From assembly GCA_902490305.1 (NCBI GenBank), contig CABUDI010000003.1, forward strand, positions 1 through 64,000: a DNA stretch of 64,000 bases. Reading direction: 5' to 3'. Below the pieces are notes generated by a model that saw nothing but the letters and a program-made list of their open reading frames with translations, was not told where the DNA came from and ran no database searches. Origin of the DNA: an uncultured Collinsella sp. (GTDB lineage: Bacteria; Actinomycetota; Coriobacteriia; Coriobacteriales; Coriobacteriaceae). The translations under genes were made by a program, and so were the position numbers. How positions within the stretch are numbered: the stretch's first letter is position 1; the number at the start of each line of letters is the position of its first letter. Of the stretch, positions 16,151 through 25,119 are shown in pieces.

Positions 16151-16172
16151 TCACTTTTGCGTTCTAAAGTGA
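16151..16172. promoter_or_regulatory. Palindromic candidate operator upstream of aroF
   Basis: TCACTTT (16151-16157) and AAAGTGA (16166-16172) form 7-bp inverted arms around an 8-base spacer. It sits just upstream of a TATAAA-like -10 element for the minus strand (16136-16141). The placement suits a repressor of aroF transcription, but the protein is unknown. Confidence 0.4.
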
Positions 16173-16220
16173 GCCTCTGCGCCGTGTCTCCCACGTAATT
16201 GCAAAGCTTTTTCTATTCTT

Positions 16221-16250
16221 TTGTTAGCCCGTGGCGCACTTGGGTATAAT
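16221..16250 (+). promoter_or_regulatory. Promoter of tRNA-Arg(CCG)
   Basis: TTGTTA at 16221-16226 and a perfect TATAAT at 16245-16250, spaced 18 bases. The tRNA begins 12 bases after the -10 box. Confidence 0.75.
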
Positions 16251-16261
16251 GCCAACCGTTC

Positions 16262-16338
16262 GCCCTATTAGCTCAGGGGATTAGAGCGTCTGCCTCCGGA
16301 GCAGAAGGCCGTTGGTTCGAATCCAACATGGGGCACCA
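16262..16338 (+). tRNA. tRNA-Arg (anticodon CCG)
   Basis: A 77-base cloverleaf with encoded CCA. The acceptor GCCCTAT pairs with ATGGGGC (one wobble), the D-stem is GCTC/GAGC, the anticodon stem TCTGC/GCAGA closes loop CTCCGGA, and the T-stem is GTTGG/CCAAC. The anticodon CCG reads CGG. All stems pair fully. Confidence 0.97.
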
Positions 16339-16349
16339 TCGAACGTAAG

Positions 16350-16382
16350 ACCGTCCGAACCTCGCATGGTCCGGGCGGTTTT
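16350..16382 (+). terminator. Intrinsic terminator of tRNA-Arg(CCG)
   Basis: A stem pairs 16350-16361 with 16368-16379 with one mismatch and one wobble, a 6-base loop, then four Ts. Only 31 bases separate it from the P-type ATPase start, so some read-through into that gene is plausible. Confidence 0.8.
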
Positions 16383-16413
16383 CTTATACCGACGCGACGT
16401 GATGGGACGTGGT

Positions 16414-19137
16414 ATGGCAGCAACGGATATCGAGCGCGGGCTTTCGACCGCCGAGGTCGAGGAGCGCATCGCCTCCGGTAAGATCAACCGCAACATGGAG
16501 CTTAAGACCAAATCGGTCAAAGAGCTCATCATCGAGAACCTCTGCACGCTGTTTAACTTGATCAACGCTGTCTTGGCGATTTTGGTGTTGCTGACCGGAT
16601 CGTTCAAGAACCTCACGTTCCTGTTCGTGGTGTTTTTGAATACCGCTATCGGCGTCATCCAGTCCATGCGCTCCAAGAAGATGGTCGATAAGCTTACGCT
16701 GCTGACCTCTAAGAAGGCCATCGCGGTGCGCGACGGTGCCGAGGTGGAGCTCGACTTGGACCAGATCGTGCTCGATGACATCATCCGCTTGGGGCGCGGT
16801 GACCAGATTCCGGTCGACGCCGTGGTGGTTTCGGGTGAGGCACTCGTGAACGAGAGCCTGCTGACGGGCGAGAGCGATCTCATCAAAAAGCAGCCCGGCT
16901 CCGAGCTCATGAGCGGCAGCTTTATCGACTCGGGCCTGCTGCGCGCCCGCGTGATCCATGTTGGCGCCGACAACTACGTGGCCAAGATCAACAACGAGGC
17001 CAAGTACGTCAAAAAGGTCAATTCCGAGATCATGAATGCGCTCAACGCCATCGTGCGCTTTGCGAGCCTCATTATGATTCCGCTTGGCCTGGCGCTCTTT
17101 GCCTCGAGCGTGAGCGAGCTGTGGGATGCCGCCGGTACGCCGGGCGATAGCGCGCTTTCGTGGTGTTTTTCCGAGCTGCTTGCCGGTCGCGTGCCTTCGT
17201 CGGCGCTGCTGTCTGCGGTGGGCGCTCTTTTGGGCATGATTCCGCAGGGCCTGGTGCTGCTGACTTCGTCGGTGCTTGCCATCGCCACGGTGCGTCTGGC
17301 GCGCCGCAAGGTACTCGCGCAGCAGCTCTACTGTATCGAGACGCTCGCGCGCGTCGACGTGCTGTGCCTGGACAAGACGGGCACCATTACCTCGGGCCGT
17401 ATGGAGGTCGAGGGTACCTACCCGCTGCCTGTTGAGGGCGTTGGCTTTGGCGCGGACTCGGACGAGGCAGCTGTCCCCGTCGAGACCACGGTCCTCGATT
17501 TTGCGCTCGCCAACGTGGCGCGTGCCACCTCGGCAGACGCCAACGAGACCTGTCAGGCGCTGCTCAACTATTACGCTGACCGCCCGGTCGAGGTTTCCGA
17601 GCCGCTGGCGGTCATTCCGTTCTCTTCGTCCAAAAAGTGGAGCGGCGCCTCGTTTGCGCAGGGCTCCTATGTGATGGGCGCAGCGCAATTTGTGCTTTCG
17701 GAGCGCGTCTTTGCGCAGGTCGAGAATCGTGTGGCCGAGCTTGCCGACACTTGCCGCGTGCTTGTTGTGGCCCGTGTGGACGGCTTTACGCCCGACGGCG
17801 ATATGGCGGGCGAGGCCGAGCCCGTCGGCTTTGTGACCATTCGCGACGAGATCCGTACCTCGGCTGCCGAGACCATCGGCTACTTTAACGAGCAGGGTGT
17901 GACCCTCAACGTGATCAGCGGCGACGACCCACGCACGGTGTCATCGATCGCGCGCGTGGTGGGCGTTCCGGGGGCCGATGCCTACGTCGACGCCACGACG
18001 CTTGATACGCCGTCCAAGATTGATGCGGCGGTGGACCGCTATCACGTCTTTGGTCGCGTGACGCCGCAGCAAAAGCGCGAACTCGTGCAGGCGCTCAAGC
18101 GTCGCGACCATACCGTTGCCATGACGGGCGACGGCGTCAACGACGTGCTGGCGCTCAAGGAGGCCGACTGCTCCGTGGCCATGGCCGCCGGTTCCGATGC
18201 TGCGCGCAACGTGGCCGAGATCGTGCTGGTCGACAACGATTTTGCCTCGATGCCCGCCGTGGTGGCTGAGGGCCGTCGCTCCATCAACAACCTGCAGCGC
18301 TCTGCGGCGCTGTTCTTGACTAAGACGCTGTTCTCGATGGGCCTGGCGGCGCTGTGCATCGCGTTTCCGCCGTATCCCTTCGAGCCGATTCAGATGACAC
18401 TCATCAACTTCTTCTGCATCGGCGCGCCGGGCTTTGTGTTGGGCCTGGAGCCCAACAATGCTCGTGTGAAGGGTGCGTTTTTGAGCAACGTACTCAAGCG
18501 TGCACTGCCGGCGTCGATTGCAGTCATTTTGGCTGCGGCGCTCGATATCTTTGTGGCGCGCGTGTTTGGCTTTAGCCAGCTCACGCTGTCTACGATGTGC
18601 CTGCTTACGTCGTGCGCGGCGAGCGTCAGCCTAATCTGGCGCATCTCGCAGCCTCTCACGCCCTTACGTGTGGTGCTCTTTGTGTTTGTAGTCGCCGGCA
18701 TCCTGGTGGGCGTTATCGGATTCCCGGAGCTGCTGTCTATTGCCAACCTGTCGATGGGCCAGATGGTTATCTTGGCTGTTATCGTGGTCTTTACCTGCTC
18801 GGTGTTCTTTAAGCTCGCCACGATGATGGATTCGCTCAAGCCGCGTCGTCGTCATGCCGCAACTGGTTTTGGCCGTGGTGTGCGCGTCCACCTGGGTCGC
18901 GGTGGCGGCAAGGTGAGCTCGACGGGTTCGACGGCCGAGCGTTTTGCCAAGCGCGTCGCCGCCGACATGGCGCAGCGCCGCGAAGATCGCACCGCTCGCG
19001 AGGCCGAGGCCCGCGCACTCGAGGGCGTGGCCCAGGCCCAGCCCAAGAAAAAGAAGAGTGCCGGAGCCAAGCGCTCTCGCGTGACCAAGTCCGCCCAAGG
19101 CATCAAGGTCTCGATGCCAAGCAAAAAGAAGAAGTAG
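16414..19137 (+). CDS. P-type cation-transporting ATPase
   Basis: A 907-residue membrane pump driven by ATP. The actuator loop LLTGES is near residue 151, the phosphorylated aspartate is in DKTGTITSG at about 320, and the hinge TGDGVNDVLALKEADC at about 571. About ten hydrophobic spans are present. The M4 motif reads MIPQGLVLL, unlike the CPC of heavy-metal pumps, and the protein resembles calcium/magnesium-type pumps such as CtpE. The substrate is uncertain. About 90 C-terminal residues form a basic, low-complexity tail rich in Lys and Arg, ending in a lysine run. ATG 16414 is preferred over the in-frame ATG at 16402 because GGGACG precedes it; the site is weak. Confidence 0.9.
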   Translation: MAATDIERGLSTAEVEERIASGKINRNMELKTKSVKELIIENLCTLFNLINAVLAILVLLTGSFKNLTFLFVVFLNTAIGVIQSMRSKKMVDKLTLLTSKKAIAVRDGAEVELDLDQIVLDDIIRLGRGDQIPVDAVVVSGEALVNESLLTGESDLIKKQPGSELMSGSFIDSGLLRARVIHVGADNYVAKINNEAKYVKKVNSEIMNALNAIVRFASLIMIPLGLALFASSVSELWDAAGTPGDSALSWCFSELLAGRVPSSALLSAVGALLGMIPQGLVLLTSSVLAIATVRLARRKVLAQQLYCIETLARVDVLCLDKTGTITSGRMEVEGTYPLPVEGVGFGADSDEAAVPVETTVLDFALANVARATSADANETCQALLNYYADRPVEVSEPLAVIPFSSSKKWSGASFAQGSYVMGAAQFVLSERVFAQVENRVAELADTCRVLVVARVDGFTPDGDMAGEAEPVGFVTIRDEIRTSAAETIGYFNEQGVTLNVISGDDPRTVSSIARVVGVPGADAYVDATTLDTPSKIDAAVDRYHVFGRVTPQQKRELVQALKRRDHTVAMTGDGVNDVLALKEADCSVAMAAGSDAARNVAEIVLVDNDFASMPAVVAEGRRSINNLQRSAALFLTKTLFSMGLAALCIAFPPYPFEPIQMTLINFFCIGAPGFVLGLEPNNARVKGAFLSNVLKRALPASIAVILAAALDIFVARVFGFSQLTLSTMCLLTSCAASVSLIWRISQPLTPLRVVLFVFVVAGILVGVIGFPELLSIANLSMGQMVILAVIVVFTCSVFFKLATMMDSLKPRRRHAATGFGRGVRVHLGRGGGKVSSTGSTAERFAKRVAADMAQRREDRTAREAEARALEGVAQAQPKKKKSAGAKRSRVTKSAQGIKVSMPSKKKK

Positions 19138-19240
19138 CTACGCGCCCTGGCGATGTTGAATTGGTGCCTTGTTCCTGTGGGGCCGTGGCGATGTTATGCT
19201 CTAACCTCGATTGTTTGAATTGCTTCGAAAAGAGGATGCC

Positions 19241-20383
19241 GTGATCTGCCCGCATTGCCTTAAGACTATCGAGGACGGCGCCTCGTTCTGCCCCTACTGC
19301 AACGCCTATGTGGGTCCGGGCGATGGCCCCGAGCACACCGAGTTCGTGTTCTGTGAGGGCTGCGGTGCCCGTCTTTCTCCGCATGATCGTACGTGCCCCA
19401 AATGCGGACGCCCCGCTCCGGGTATCCTCTCCGAGGACGCGGCCGCATCCGACCTGGCAGCGGGCCGCACGGCGGGCTTTCCGCGCCTAACGCAAGAGCA
19501 GATCGATACCGAGGTGCCGCATGCGCCTGCCTCGGCTGCCGCGGTTCTTTCGGACGCCGCCGATCCTAACGAGACCTGCGTGCTGCCGGCTTTCGATAAG
19601 GATTTCGGTATTCCCAAGGTCGATATTCCCACGCCCGTTTCCCTGCACGACGATGCTCAAAAACCCAAGCGCAAAGTGCATCCCGACGAGGACGCCTATC
19701 ACAAGCACAAGCGTCATATCCCCAAGCCGCTCATCGTCATCGCGGTCCTTGCTGTCGTTTGTGGCGGTGCCTATTGGTTCGTGACGACCGATCCCATGGG
19801 TGTTATGCCCGGCTTCTATGACCAGTTTGGCCAGGCCGCGCAGACGACCTTCCCTACGCGCCAAAAGGGTGAGGCGACTGAGGACGATACCAAGCAGGAC
19901 GATTCTGCCGAGGTGGTCCAGGAAGAAACCGTGCTCACCGATGATCAGCTCTATACCAGGCTCGACGGTCTGTATCAGACCATCGTGTCCTACGGTGACG
20001 AGGACCAGATCGGCGAGGTCATCGATTCTTTTAACAACGGCTATCTTCGAACGCCGCTGTCCACCCGTCAGGAGCTGTCGCAGAGTGCCTACGCCCTGCG
20101 CGACCAGATCAAAAAGACGCAAGATGAGCTCAACAACCTTAAGTATCAGGACGATACGGTCTATGCGGACGACATCGCCCACTTAAAGCAGCTTGCCGAG
20201 TGGATGTATGAGCGCGTCGACGTGATTTGCCAGAGCTGGGACATCTCGCTGGCCATTCCCGATGGCGAGTCGATGAGTTCTCACCAAAGCGAGATCCTGG
20301 CGCCCATCGCTCAGGGTGGCAACAGCGCGCTTAATCAGTACGACGCCAACGTGGGCTCCTGGAAGCCGCAGCAGCGTTCCTAA
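19241..20383 (+). CDS. Double zinc-ribbon, single-pass membrane protein of unknown function
   Basis: A 380-residue protein. Two N-terminal zinc ribbons have Cys pairs at 3/6 with 17/20 and at 38/41 with 52/55. An acidic linker is followed by one membrane span at about 165-184. The remaining roughly 195 residues, probably outside the cell, are polar and helical with no recognised domain. GTG 19241 places the first Cys at residue 3 and has AGAGG 5 bases upstream; a TTG at 19211 is an alternative. Zinc-ribbon-plus-membrane proteins of this layout are common in Gram-positive bacteria, but the role is unknown. It has no close operon partner on either side. Confidence 0.8.
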   Translation: MICPHCLKTIEDGASFCPYCNAYVGPGDGPEHTEFVFCEGCGARLSPHDRTCPKCGRPAPGILSEDAAASDLAAGRTAGFPRLTQEQIDTEVPHAPASAAAVLSDAADPNETCVLPAFDKDFGIPKVDIPTPVSLHDDAQKPKRKVHPDEDAYHKHKRHIPKPLIVIAVLAVVCGGAYWFVTTDPMGVMPGFYDQFGQAAQTTFPTRQKGEATEDDTKQDDSAEVVQEETVLTDDQLYTRLDGLYQTIVSYGDEDQIGEVIDSFNNGYLRTPLSTRQELSQSAYALRDQIKKTQDELNNLKYQDDTVYADDIAHLKQLAEWMYERVDVICQSWDISLAIPDGESMSSHQSEILAPIAQGGNSALNQYDANVGSWKPQQRS

Positions 20384-20421
20384 AATTAGTTCGCCATAGT
20401 CGGCATAACCTACGTGCGCAA

Positions 20422-20451
20422 TTGATGTAAGCGCATGCTTATTGCTACAAT
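20422..20451 (+). promoter_or_regulatory. Promoter of the cyclophilin gene
   Basis: TTGATG at 20422-20427 and TACAAT at 20446-20451, spaced 18 bases, about 40 bases before the cyclophilin start. Confidence 0.6.
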
Positions 20452-20490
20452 TCGTACAAATATGCTTTAAACGCACGAGGAAGGAACCAC

Positions 20491-21033
20491 ATGTTTGGTT
20501 TTAAGAAAGAGCTCTACACGCCCGAGTATCAGCTTGCCGGCGACGAGTGCGCCGTTATCGAGACGTCGAAGGGTACCATCAAGGTCAAGTTTGACGGCGA
20601 GGGCGCTCCCATTCATGTCGCGAACTTCTGCGAGCTTTCTACGATGGGCTTCTATGATGGCCTTAAGTTCCATCGCTATGTGCCCGGTTTTGTCATCCAG
20701 GGCGGCGACCCCAATACCCGCGATATGTCCGGCGCCGACGTCGCTGCCGGTCTTGAGGGCCCCGACGGCATGCCCGGTACCGGTGGTCCCGGCTACTGCA
20801 TCAAGGGCGAGTTTGCCACCAATCCGCGCAACAGCCATGTCGATGGTGCCCTTGCCATGGCACGCTCCATGGACCCCGATTCCGCGGGTTCGCAGTTCTA
20901 CTTCTGCCTGGGCGCCCAGCATAACCTCGATTCCGGTTACACCGTCTTTGGTACCACGGTCGAGGGTCTCGATGTGATTTCGCAGCTGCGTGCCGGCGAC
21001 GAGATCGTCCATGTCGAGATCGTTCACGAGTAA
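20491..21033 (+). CDS. Cyclophilin-type peptidyl-prolyl isomerase
   Basis: A 180-residue isomerase that speeds folding at proline peptide bonds. It shows FHRYVPGFVIQGGDP with the catalytic arginine, ALAMARSMDPDSAGSQFYFCL, and YTVFGTTVEGLDV. There is no signal peptide, so it is cytoplasmic. A GGAAGG site precedes the ATG. The TPR membrane protein starts 11 bases after the stop, so the two form a likely operon, though they share no obvious pathway. Confidence 0.93.
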   Translation: MFGFKKELYTPEYQLAGDECAVIETSKGTIKVKFDGEGAPIHVANFCELSTMGFYDGLKFHRYVPGFVIQGGDPNTRDMSGADVAAGLEGPDGMPGTGGPGYCIKGEFATNPRNSHVDGALAMARSMDPDSAGSQFYFCLGAQHNLDSGYTVFGTTVEGLDVISQLRAGDEIVHVEIVHE

Positions 21034-21044
21034 AGGGGACTTCC

Positions 21045-22349
21045 TTGAATAGCCAGCTGATCCAACAGGGCCGCGCCGCTTACCGCGCGGGTGATTTTTC
21101 CGCTGCAGCCCAGATGCTTGGGGCGGCAAAAACTCCCGATGAGATTATGGGCGAGGCCGATCACCTTCGTGGCAACGCCTTGATGCACCTGGGCATGTAT
21201 GCCGAGGCCGCCGAGGCCTACGCCGCTGCCCTCAATGACGGCACCTACGGCAAGCGCGGCGCGCTGCTCACCAACCGCGGCAAGGCACTCGCCGCCGTGG
21301 GCGACTACACGACGGCCGCCCAGGCGTTCTCTGCTGCTACGCAGGATGCTTCCTATGCCACGCCGTTCAAGGCCTATCTGGGCCTGGGTAACGCGCTGTT
21401 CCAGTCGGGCGACTATGCCAACGCGGGTACTGCCTTCCGTCAGGCTGCCATCGACGGCGCCAATCCGGCTCCTGCCGCCGCACTGGGCGAGCTTGGTCGT
21501 TGCTTCATTAAGCTCGGCCGTCCGGCGGATGCCGTGGAGACCTACCGCACGGCTATCGACTTTGCCGGCCCCCGCGACGACACGCGTGCGCTCAACGCCG
21601 GCATGGGTCAGGCGCTTTCTGCCGCCGGCCGTCCCTCCGACGCACTCGACGCCTTTAACGCCGCTACTGCCGATGGCATCTACCAGCTCACTTCCGAGCA
21701 GGCCGATGAGCTTGCCCGCGTGCATGATTCGCTTGCCGCGCTGTCTGCCCAGACGGCTATGGCCACGGCTCCGGCGCCCGCGATGGACGCTCCTGCCGTC
21801 GATCCGCTCGATCCTACGGGCGCGACCGGTCAGTTTATGCCCGATCCCTCGGACACCGGCTTCTTTACGCTGTCCGAGTCCGAGATGGTCCAGCAGGACC
21901 GTCAGGATCGTAAGCAGGCCAAGGTCCGTCGTCGCCACCGCCACACGGGTCTTAAGATCTTCCTGGTGCTGCTTCTGCTCATCGTGATCGCTGCCGGCGG
22001 TCTTGGCTATGCTTATACGCGCGGCATGGGCTACCCCTCGCAGGAGTCCGTCATCACCGACCTGTTCCAGGCTGCCGGTGACGGCGATACCGCCAAGGCC
22101 GAGTCCTGCCTGGCCTCGAGCCTGTCCGAGGACGCCAAGGCGATGATCATCTCCTCGATCCCGCAGGGCGCCACCGTGTCCGTCGAGGGCATGGATCAGT
22201 CCATGACCGAGACGACCGCTAAGGTGAAGGCATCGCTGTCCAAGGGCGGCGAGCAGGAGTACACCGTCAAATTCGTGCGCTCCGACAACCATATCGGCTG
22301 GGCCGTTTCCTCGCTCGATATGGATTTCTCGGCTGCTGACAACCAGTAG
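21045..22349 (+). CDS. TPR-repeat membrane protein of unknown function
   Basis: A 434-residue protein. Residues about 1-230 are Ala-rich tandem TPR-like helical repeats (AYRAGDFSAAAQML, EAAEAYAAALNDG, AAQAFSAATQDA, YANAGTAFRQAA). A basic stretch of Arg, Lys and His precedes one membrane span at about 303-325. About 110 residues outside the membrane follow, with a DUF4878/lumazine-binding-like look (accumulating Thr/Lys strands), which is tentative. The start is TTG 21045 with AAAGGGG 5 bases upstream. The TPR part is predicted to face the cytoplasm and may dock partner proteins. Confidence 0.8.
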   Translation: MNSQLIQQGRAAYRAGDFSAAAQMLGAAKTPDEIMGEADHLRGNALMHLGMYAEAAEAYAAALNDGTYGKRGALLTNRGKALAAVGDYTTAAQAFSAATQDASYATPFKAYLGLGNALFQSGDYANAGTAFRQAAIDGANPAPAAALGELGRCFIKLGRPADAVETYRTAIDFAGPRDDTRALNAGMGQALSAAGRPSDALDAFNAATADGIYQLTSEQADELARVHDSLAALSAQTAMATAPAPAMDAPAVDPLDPTGATGQFMPDPSDTGFFTLSESEMVQQDRQDRKQAKVRRRHRHTGLKIFLVLLLLIVIAAGGLGYAYTRGMGYPSQESVITDLFQAAGDGDTAKAESCLASSLSEDAKAMIISSIPQGATVSVEGMDQSMTETTAKVKASLSKGGEQEYTVKFVRSDNHIGWAVSSLDMDFSAADNQ

Positions 22350-22371
22350 TGACCTTATGGGATTTAGCTTT

Positions 22372-22406
22372 GCCCGGCGCTTCACCGCAAGTGAGGTGCC
22401 GGGCTT
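22372..22406 (+). terminator. Hairpin after the TPR gene, probable terminator
   Basis: A continuous 14-bp stem (22372-22385 with 22391-22404, two G-T pairs) with a 5-base loop. Only two Ts follow, so efficiency is uncertain. It separates the TPR gene from mreB. Confidence 0.5.
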
Positions 22407-22464
22407 GCGCTAGTATGATGAGCTAGTAGTTTTCCAGCAATCATCCAACACATCAGGAGTTGCG

Positions 22465-23508
22465 TTGTTTTCTTTGATGGATATGTTCTTCGGTAGCTAT
22501 GCGGGCGATCTTGCCATCGACCTCGGCACCGCAAATACGCTTGTCTCCGTGCGCGGCAAGGGCATCGTCATCCGCGAGCCCTCCGTCGTCGCCATCGACA
22601 AGAACGACGAGCGCATCCTGGCGGTCGGTATCGAGGCAAAGCGCATGCTCGGCCGTACGCCCGGCAACATTGTGGCCGTTCGTCCCCTGAAGGACGGCGT
22701 CATCGCCGACTTCGACGTTACCGAGGCCATGCTTCGCTACTTTATCGACAAGGCGTCCGAGAAGCGCTATCCGTGGACTCCGCGTCCGCGTGTTGTCGTC
22801 TGCGTTCCCTCCGGCGTCACGTCGGTCGAGAAGCGCGCTGTCTTTGAGGCCACGATCCAGGCCGGCGCTCGCCAGGCCTACCTGATCGAGGAGCCCATGG
22901 CTGCTGCTATCGGCGCCGACCTGCCTGTCGAGGAGCCCACCGGCTCCATGGTCATCGACATCGGTGGCGGTACCACCGAGGTTGCCGTTATCGCTATGGG
23001 CGGCATCGTCGTCTCGCAGTCCATCCGTATTGCCGGCGACGAGTTCGATCAGGCCATCCTCACGCACGTTCGCGATGCCTACAACCTTGCCATCGGCGAG
23101 CGTACGGCAGAGGACATCAAGATCAAGGTCGGTTCCGCCGTGCCGCTCAAGGACGAGCTTGACGTCGAGGTCAACGGCCGCGACGTGATCACCGGTCTGC
23201 CCAAGACCGTGCGCATCGAGAGCGAGGAGATTCGTCGCGCGCTCAACAAGCCGCTCGACGAGATGGCCAAGGCCGTCAAGGACGCACTCGACGCTACGCC
23301 TCCCGATCTTGCCTCGGACCTTATGTACTACGGCATTTTGCTGACTGGTGGCGGCGCGCTGCTGCGCGGTCTCGACGTGCGCCTGCGCGATGAGACCGGT
23401 GTTTCGGTCAACGTCAGCCCCACGGCGCTCGATAACGTCGTTAACGGCTGTGCCCGCGTGCTCGAGGCCAATGCGTTTGATGGCGGCTTCGTCCAGACCA
23501 ATGCTTAA
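22465..23508 (+). CDS. mreB: Rod shape-determining actin homologue MreB
   Basis: MreB forms membrane-bound filaments that steer sidewall peptidoglycan synthesis. It has 347 residues with actin-fold nucleotide loops DLAIDLGTANT near the start, VIDIGGGTTEVAV in the middle, and LTGGGALLRGLD near the end. The opening SLMDMFFGSYAGD can form the membrane-binding amphipathic helix. TTG 22465 is used because AGGAG lies 5 bases upstream; ATG 22477 is too far from it. It begins the mreB, mreC, mreD, pbp2, rodA operon. Confidence 0.96.
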   Translation: MFSLMDMFFGSYAGDLAIDLGTANTLVSVRGKGIVIREPSVVAIDKNDERILAVGIEAKRMLGRTPGNIVAVRPLKDGVIADFDVTEAMLRYFIDKASEKRYPWTPRPRVVVCVPSGVTSVEKRAVFEATIQAGARQAYLIEEPMAAAIGADLPVEEPTGSMVIDIGGGTTEVAVIAMGGIVVSQSIRIAGDEFDQAILTHVRDAYNLAIGERTAEDIKIKVGSAVPLKDELDVEVNGRDVITGLPKTVRIESEEIRRALNKPLDEMAKAVKDALDATPPDLASDLMYYGILLTGGGALLRGLDVRLRDETGVSVNVSPTALDNVVNGCARVLEANAFDGGFVQTNA

Positions 23509-23529
23509 TTTCCAAAAGGTGGATTCCAT

Positions 23530-24528
23530 TTGGCACGATCTTCGGGTTTCTCCACAAATCTGAATACCAAGCGACAATCAACGGGTATGCGCCCGTTGAT
23601 TGTTTTCAGCCTGATTTCGGTGTTGCTGCTCACGTTTTACATCCGCGAGGGCGAGGCAGGGCCGATTCATGCCGTGCGTTCGGGCGTAACGACGATTACC
23701 TCTCCGGTGCGCTTTGTGGGCTCGGCTGTGGCGGCTCCCTTCAATGCGATTGGCAACGTGTTCTCTAACCTAACGGCGTCGCAGGACACGCTCGACGAGC
23801 TCAAGAAGCAAAATGAGGAGCTGACCTCTAAGGTCGCCGAGCTTTCTGAGGCTCAAAAGACTGCCGAGCGCCTGGAGGGCCTGGTCGGGCTGCAATCGAC
23901 CTACAACCTCAAATCTACCGCAGCTCGTATCGTTGGTGCCTCCGGCGATGCCTGGACCTCGACCGTTACCATCGACAAGGGCTCTGCCGACGGCCTTACC
24001 ATCAACATGCCCGTGACGAGTTCTGCCGGTGTTATCGGCCAGATTATCGAGGTATCGGCCAAGACCTCTACCGTGCGCCTGATTGGCGACGAGAACTCGG
24101 GCGTGTCCGCCATGGTGCAGGACACGCGCGCCCAGGGTATGCTGCAGGGTCAGGCTGACGGCACGCTGCGTCTTGAGTACGTGAGCGTCGACTCCGATGT
24201 TAAGGTTGGCGATATCATCGTGACCTCTGGCATCGGTGGCGTGTTCCCCAAGGGCCTTCCGCTTGGCACCGTCTCGTCGGTTGAGAAATCGGCAAACGAC
24301 GTGTACTACACCATTGTGGTGCGCGCTCAGACCACGGCCGAGAATAACGAGGAAGTGCTGGTCATCACCTCGCTGACCGACGAACAGTCGGCCTCGGATG
24401 AGGACGTGAGCACGGCCAACAGCACGCCGCAGGGAACGTCGCGCGATGCTGCAACCAAGATGAAGGACGAGAGCTCGGATGACAGTTCCGACACGTCCGA
24501 GACGACCGATTCCGGCTCGAGCGAATAG
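23530..24528 (+). CDS. mreC: Rod shape-determining protein MreC
   Basis: MreC is an elongasome scaffold that binds and activates PBP2. It has 332 residues: one membrane span at about 21-39, a coiled coil at about 78-115 (LDELKKQNEELTSKVAEL), then paired beta-barrel domains with GVIGQIIEVSAKTSTVRLI and SGIGGVFPKGLPLG. A Ser/Thr/Asp-rich tail of about 50 residues ends the protein. The start is TTG 23530 after AAAGGTGG. It lies 21 bases after mreB. Confidence 0.93.
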   Translation: MARSSGFSTNLNTKRQSTGMRPLIVFSLISVLLLTFYIREGEAGPIHAVRSGVTTITSPVRFVGSAVAAPFNAIGNVFSNLTASQDTLDELKKQNEELTSKVAELSEAQKTAERLEGLVGLQSTYNLKSTAARIVGASGDAWTSTVTIDKGSADGLTINMPVTSSAGVIGQIIEVSAKTSTVRLIGDENSGVSAMVQDTRAQGMLQGQADGTLRLEYVSVDSDVKVGDIIVTSGIGGVFPKGLPLGTVSSVEKSANDVYYTIVVRAQTTAENNEEVLVITSLTDEQSASDEDVSTANSTPQGTSRDAATKMKDESSDDSSDTSETTDSGSSE

Positions 24529-24539
24529 GGGGCATGTCC

Positions 24540-25106
24540 ATGGATCTACACGAGCAGGGGATGAGCTCCCGCACGTTTGTGATCGCTGCCATTGTGTGCG
24601 TGCTGCTGCAGGCAGGCCTGGCACCGCAGATCTCCATTGCGGGCGGTCGCGTCAACTTCATGATTATCCTGGTGTGCCTAAGCGTGTTCTCGGGCGACCC
24701 GACCCGTGCCGTCGTGTGCGGTTTTTGCAGCGGCTTGTTCTATGACCTGTCCGCTGCCGTGCCGGTGGGCGTTATGTCGCTCCTGCTGACCGTGGGTTCT
24801 TTTGCCCTGGTGCACAGCGCCGTCGGTCAGACGGGCGGTACCCCGAGTGCGCGCGGCGTCACTGTGGGCGCCTTTGCGCTCGTCATTAATGTGATCTACA
24901 GCATCATCTTGCTGTTTATGGGTTTGGAGACGAGCTTTGTCGTGGCGATCTTCGGCCATGCGCTGCCGTCCTCGATCCTGACGGGTCTGGTTGCCATTCC
25001 GTTTTTGATGTCCGGTGTCGTGCCGCAGTCCGGTTACGGATTCTCCGCACGCGGTGGTCATCAGACGGGTATGCGCTTTAAGCCCAAGACCCGCAAACTC
25101 AAATAG
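24540..25106 (+). CDS. mreD: Rod shape-determining membrane protein MreD
   Basis: A 188-residue polytopic protein with about five hydrophobic spans and little polar sequence, typical of MreD. It includes FCSGLFYDLSAAVPVGVMS, a conserved-type loop. It links MreC and the elongation machinery in the membrane. ATG 24540 is preferred because AGGGGG (24527-24532) lies 7 bases upstream; ATG 24534 is only one base from it. Its position between mreC and pbp2 supports the call. Confidence 0.88.
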   Translation: MDLHEQGMSSRTFVIAAIVCVLLQAGLAPQISIAGGRVNFMIILVCLSVFSGDPTRAVVCGFCSGLFYDLSAAVPVGVMSLLLTVGSFALVHSAVGQTGGTPSARGVTVGAFALVINVIYSIILLFMGLETSFVVAIFGHALPSSILTGLVAIPFLMSGVVPQSGYGFSARGGHQTGMRFKPKTRKLK

Positions 25107-25119
25107 GGGAGGCTCAAAG

